DNA of 64,000 bases. Source: Betaproteobacteria bacterium. Its GTDB lineage: Bacteria; Pseudomonadota; Gammaproteobacteria; Burkholderiales; Burkholderiaceae_C. The translations under genes and the position numbers were made by a program. Positions 62,121-64,000 of the stretch are shown in pieces. Where the stretch lies: assembly GCA_016716535.1 (NCBI GenBank), contig JADJWD010000005.1, positions 620,001 to 684,000 of the forward strand, given 5' to 3'. The notes under the pieces were generated by a model. It had not been told where the DNA came from, ran no database searches, and saw nothing but the letters and a program-made list of their open reading frames with translations. The stretch's first letter is position 1, and each line of letters begins with the position of its first letter.

Positions 62121-64000
62121 ATGAGCTTGCTGGACCGCTTGAAGGGCAACGTGCGTGGCAAGGGCTACACGCAGACCGCACCGTCGCAGTTGCCCGACTA
62201 CGACGACCTCCCTCCGCCGGCCGACTCGGTGGAAGCGACGATCCGCCTGGGCCCGGGCGCCGTCGCTGCGGCGCAGATGGTGGGTCACGCCGAGGCCGCA
62301 CCGGTGGCGCCGCCGCCGGCAAACGTGGGCGGCTCGTCGATCATCGCCGAGGCGGCGCCTTCGGAGCTGACGGCTGAGTTTCCCGAGACGCGGCTGCCCG
62401 GCGACCGCACCGAGGCGACGAAGGGCCGCCGCCGCCTGCCCGAGCTGCCGATGATCGGCAACTGGCCGCTCGAGCAGCAGCAGCGCGCGCTGATCGGCCT
62501 CTTCGTCGCGGGTCTGTTGCTGCTGCTGGGCGCGGTGCTGGTGGCGCTGATCTCCGGCGCGCGTGTCTCGTCGCAGGTGGCGGCCGCCGGCCAGGCGCAG
62601 ATGCAGTCGCAGCGGCTCGCGAAGTCGGTGTCGCAGGCGCTCGTCGGCAATGCCGGCGCGTTCCCCGAGGTGCGCGACAGCGTCGAAGTGCTGACGCGCA
62701 ACCTGCGGTCGCTGAAGACCGGCGAGGGCGACGTGCCGGCGCTGCCCGGCGGCCTGCAGGCGCTGCTCGAGCCGGTGATGCCGCTGGTCGACCGCGCCGA
62801 GAAGAACGCCGCCATCGTGCTGACGCAGCAAAAGACGCTGACGCAGGTGGGCCAGGCGCTGCGCGCGATCAACCGCCAGAGCGCCGACCTACTCGAAACG
62901 GCCGAGACGGTGTCGTCGCTGAAGCTGCAGCAAGGCGCCTCGGCCGCGGAGTTGTCGGCGGTGGGCCAGCTCGTCATGCTGACGCAGCGCATCGGCAAGA
63001 GCGCCAACGAGTTCCTGACCACCGAAGGCGTCAGCGCCGAGGCGGTGTTCCTGCTCGGCAAGGACTTGAACAGCTTCAAGGAGATCGCGCAGGGCGTCAT
63101 CAACGGCAACCCCGACCTGCGCCTGCCCGGCACGCGCGACCCGCAGGTGCGCGAGCGGCTGCAGCAGCTCTTGACGCAGTACGAGCAGGTGCGCGGCGAC
63201 GCGAGCGCCATCCTCGGCAACCTGCAAGGCCTCGTCGCCGCGCGCGAGGCGCAGACGAGCGTCATCACCGACAGCGAGCCGCTGCGCAAGGGCCTCGATG
63301 CACTGCAGGAGGGCCTCGCCGGCGGCGGCGGCCTCGGCGTGCTGGGGCTCTTGTCGGTGCTGCTCGGCCTGGCGGCGATCATCGGCGCGGGCTACGGCCT
63401 CTTGCGCCTCTTCGTGCAGGACCAGATGAGCCGCTCGCGGCTGGCCGAACAGCAGCGCCAGGAGGCCGAGCGCCAGGAGCAGGAGGCCAAGCGCGTCAAC
63501 GACGCCAACCAGGCCGCCATTCTTCGGCTGATGAACGAGCTGCAGACAGTGGCCGAAGGCGACTTGACACAGACCGCCACCGTGACGGAGGACATCACCG
63601 GCGCGATCGCCGACTCGGTGAACTACACCGTCGAGGAGCTGCGCTCGCTCGTGTCGCAGGTGCAAAGCACCGCGGCGCGCGTCACCGACACGACGCTGCA
63701 GGTCGAGCAGACCTCCACCGAGCTGCTGGCCGCCTCGACCGAGCAGCTGCGCGAGATCCGCGACACCGGCGAGTCGGTGCTGCAGATGGCCGGGCGCATC
63801 AACGACGTGTCGGCGCAGGCGCAGCAAAGCGCGCAGGTGGCGCGGCAGTCGCTGCGCGCGTCCGAGTCGGGTCTGCAGGCGGTGCAGAACTCGATCGGCG
63901 GCATGAACCAGATCCGCGAGCAGATCCAGGAAACCTCCAAGCGCATCAAGCGCCTGGGCGAAAGCTCGCAGGAGATCGGCGAGATCACCGAGCTGATCAG
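62121..64000 (+). CDS. pilJ: methyl-accepting chemotaxis transducer of type IV pilus system, C-terminus beyond window edge
   Basis: The 626 visible codons start at ATG 62121. A cytoplasmic N-terminus of about 115 residues (longer than usual, proline-rich) is followed by a membrane helix (ALIGLFVAGLLLLLGAVLVALIS). Then a periplasmic part with two PilJ-type sensor repeats (RIGKSANEFL and similar), a second helix (GLLSVLLGLAAIIGAGYGL), a HAMP-like stretch (AEGDLTQTATVTEDITG) and the start of the coiled-coil signalling domain. It senses surface contact or ligands and controls the PilG/PilH pathway. The adaptation and hairpin tip lie past the right edge. Confidence 0.93.
   Translation, partial: MSLLDRLKGNVRGKGYTQTAPSQLPDYDDLPPPADSVEATIRLGPGAVAAAQMVGHAEAAPVAPPPANVGGSSIIAEAAPSELTAEFPETRLPGDRTEATKGRRRLPELPMIGNWPLEQQQRALIGLFVAGLLLLLGAVLVALISGARVSSQVAAAGQAQMQSQRLAKSVSQALVGNAGAFPEVRDSVEVLTRNLRSLKTGEGDVPALPGGLQALLEPVMPLVDRAEKNAAIVLTQQKTLTQVGQALRAINRQSADLLETAETVSSLKLQQGASAAELSAVGQLVMLTQRIGKSANEFLTTEGVSAEAVFLLGKDLNSFKEIAQGVINGNPDLRLPGTRDPQVRERLQQLLTQYEQVRGDASAILGNLQGLVAAREAQTSVITDSEPLRKGLDALQEGLAGGGGLGVLGLLSVLLGLAAIIGAGYGLLRLFVQDQMSRSRLAEQQRQEAERQEQEAKRVNDANQAAILRLMNELQTVAEGDLTQTATVTEDITGAIADSVNYTVEELRSLVSQVQSTAARVTDTTLQVEQTSTELLAASTEQLREIRDTGESVLQMAGRINDVSAQAQQSAQVARQSLRASESGLQAVQNSIGGMNQIREQIQETSKRIKRLGESSQEIGEITELI

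Overview
The window is very GC-rich, densely packed DNA. It is typical of a betaproteobacterium of the order Burkholderiales, in the Rubrivivax/Leptothrix/Methylibium-like part. This rests on gene content and order: accB-accC, prmA-DUF3426, hemL-thiD-rubredoxin-pilGHIJ, pyk-fba and mpl. The species cannot be named from the sequence alone.

Layout. 1-261 is the start of a Phd/YefM-type antitoxin running off the left edge. 383-16341 (minus strand) is a translationally coupled assembly-line operon: a hybrid NRPS-PKS (A-T-KS-AT-ACP-aminotransferase), an NRPS (C-A-T-C-T) and three alpha/beta hydrolases, with no thioesterase domain. Divergent from it, 16807-25769 (plus strand) holds a ketoacyl synthase III, an acyl carrier protein, a GNAT-like protein, an AsnB-type amidotransferase, an AMP-forming acyl ligase, a second carrier protein, a NadE-like amide ligase and a Wzx-like flippase. 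Most of these genes overlap. Together, 0.4-25.8 kb looks like one biosynthetic locus making a beta-aminated peptide-polyketide unit and possibly delivering it to the cell envelope. It is the strongest candidate here for an undescribed system.

25.8-44.4 kb is mainly housekeeping: pyruvate kinase, fructose-bisphosphate aldolase, a PfkB kinase, a DUF3426 zinc-ribbon membrane protein, PrmA, a 932-residue coiled-coil protein of unknown role sitting between prmA and accC, AccC/AccB, a TlpA thioredoxin, MtgA, AroE, a TonB-like protein, an RNB-family nuclease and a YqiA esterase. 44.5-51.8 kb is a nucleobase/nucleoside ABC importer (BMP lipoprotein-family binding protein, double ATPase, two permeases) with a cytosine deaminase at its end and an unrelated unknown gene between the permeases.

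51.8-57.9 kb carries a metzincin-type metalloprotease lipoprotein, Mpl (murein peptide ligase) and two small membrane/exported proteins. It is bracketed by inverted copies of a 120-bp hairpin element at two convergent gene ends. 57.9-64.0 kb holds hemL, a ThiD-like kinase, rubredoxin and the type IV pilus chemosensory genes pilG, pilH, pilI and the start of pilJ, which runs off the right edge.

No rRNA, tRNA, CRISPR array, transposase or integrase was recognised. All calls were made by reading the sequence; no database search or structure prediction was run.
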